A stretch of DNA of 64,000 bases from Amycolatopsis sp. 2-15 (GTDB taxonomy: Bacteria > Actinomycetota > Actinomycetes > Mycobacteriales > Pseudonocardiaceae): the NCBI RefSeq assembly GCF_030285625.1, contig NZ_CP127294.1:2800001-2864000 (forward strand), read 5' to 3'. Below the pieces are notes generated by a model that did no database searches, was not told the origin of the DNA, and worked only from the letters and a program-made list of their open reading frames with translations. The number at the start of each line of letters is the position of its first letter. Position 1 is the stretch's first letter. A program made the translations under genes and the position numbers. This document shows positions 63,168-64,000 of this stretch, piece after piece.

Positions 63168-64000
63168 ATGACCACTCCTCACGTCTTCCGCGCGGGTGCT
63201 CCCGCCAACCTCGCGACGTTGCGGTCGCTGCGGGAGCTTCCGGGCCGGTGGATGGGCAAAGGGTTCAACCTGATCTCGCGCCCGGACAAGCACGACGAAC
63301 AGCCGTTTTTCCTGCAGCTCAGCGCCACGCAGGAGACGATCGAGTTCGCGCCCATCGGCGCTCCGGTGCCGAACCGCGGGTCGGCCCAGGACGATATCTT
63401 CTTCCGCGGTGTGCACTACACGCAGCAGATCGCGGACGCGGCCACGGGCGGCGCGCTGCATTTCGAAACGGGCATGTGGCTGGACGTTCCGGCCACCACC
63501 GCGCCGGCCGCGCCCGAGACCGTGACCAGGCTGGCGACCATCCCGCACGGGATGCCTTGCTGGCGCAGGGAGAACCGCTGACCGTGCAAGGCGGCCCGCG
63601 CATCGATCCGGTGGACTCGACGCCCATCACCACCAGCACGGGCAAACCGGTCACCGATGAGAAGTACCTCGCGCCGTTCAAGAACACCGCGCTGCCCGTC
63701 GGCATCCCGGCCGAAGCGGTGGTGAACCCGAACGTGGTGCTCACCGACGCGATCAAGGGCCAGAAGATCACCGAAACCGTCGTGCTCCCGCTCTCGACCA
63801 CCGACGCGATCGGCGGCACCGCCGGGGGCATCCAGAACATCCCGTTCGTGGTGGCGAACGCCAACGCCACCAGCATGACGGCCGTGTTCTGGATCGAGAA
63901 GGTGGAGGACCCGGTGCTGGGCCACTTCCTCCAGTTGCAGTACACCCAGACGATCATCCTGCGCTTCCTCGGCATCGACTGGCCGCACATCAACGTCGCG
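63168..64000 (+). pseudogene. Frameshifted heme-binding-type protein, cut by the window end
   Basis: From ATG 63168 the frame gives MTTPHVFRAGAPANLATLRS, GRWMGKGFNLISRPDKHDEQ and FFLQLSATQETIEFAP, as in actinobacterial proteins annotated heme-binding, with a beta-rich body. At about 63553 the frame ends in PHGMPCWRRENR and a stop at 63581, while the expected continuation DALLAQGEPLTVQGG, DPVDSTPITTSTGKPV and NIPFVVANANATSM runs in the next frame to the window edge. The CACGGG run lacks one G at that point. It is either a genuine frameshift mutation or a sequencing error. The true stop lies outside. Confidence 0.78.

Overview
The window reads as chromosome from a high-GC actinobacterium of the Pseudonocardiaceae, most likely Amycolatopsis or a close relative. 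This is inferred from codon and base composition, frequent GTG/TTG starts, many TetR/PadR/LysR/AraC regulators, F420-type LLM oxidoreductases, a protein O-mannosyltransferase, an Rpf resuscitation factor and the gene order. From about 15 to 49 kb the backbone follows the order known from Mycobacterium tuberculosis: pmt, rsmI, pabB, metG, tatD, rpfB, rsmA, ispE, a FadD/FAAL gene, pth, rplY, a lipoprotein, prs, glmU. Accessory genes are inserted between these blocks.

Layout. 0-8.7 kb: regulators with small enzymes (SGNH hydrolase, MOSC protein, secreted GH20 hexosaminidase with a DasR-like dre site, AraC, alpha/beta hydrolase), plus a decayed aldehyde dehydrogenase end upstream of DUF779. 8.7-14.2 kb: propionyl-CoA synthetase, a membrane serine/threonine kinase with its catalytic domain at the C-terminus, and a methyltransferase. 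14-23.9 kb: AraC, pmt, rsmI, a QsdR-type regulator with a quinone oxidoreductase, pabB, a GH25-like protein, and a DrrAB-type exporter under a PadR regulator. 23.9-36.4 kb: metG, tatD, rpfB, rsmA, then an inserted tetR and a SAM-riboswitch transcription unit, then ispE, an ABC-F protein and a fatty-acyl-AMP ligase. 36.6-48.6 kb: DivIVA-like protein, pth, rplY, lipoprotein, lipase, a broken fadD and a broken acyl-CoA dehydrogenase around a TetR gene and a ClpP-like gene, an LLM oxidoreductase, then prs and glmU. 48.7-64 kb: GGDEF protein, tRNA-Gln, fatty acid desaturase, LysR/SDR pair, TetR, SnoaL-like, Nudix, isochorismatase-like, SDR, PQQ-type sugar dehydrogenase, a two-component system, methyltransferase/DedA, XRE, LLM oxidoreductase, and a frameshifted gene cut by the window end.

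The most unusual locus is 30335-31805. A convincing S-box (SAM) riboswitch is followed by a 34-codon leader ORF whose stop overlaps the start of an ABC ATPase of the MetN-NIL type. That ATPase keeps Walker A and the methionine-sensing NIL domain. It has lost the Q-loop glutamine, the Walker B glutamate and the H-loop histidine, and no metI or metQ gene accompanies it. A terminator closes the unit before ispE. I read it as a possible methionine- or nucleotide-sensing regulatory protein rather than a transporter ATPase; this is inference.

Other themes are a ClpP paralogue that has lost its whole catalytic triad, several well-formed operator dyads next to their likely regulators, and local gene decay (aldehyde dehydrogenase, fadD, acyl-CoA dehydrogenase, heme-binding-type protein). 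I worked by reading only: family assignments rest on motifs and neighbourhood, not on searches.
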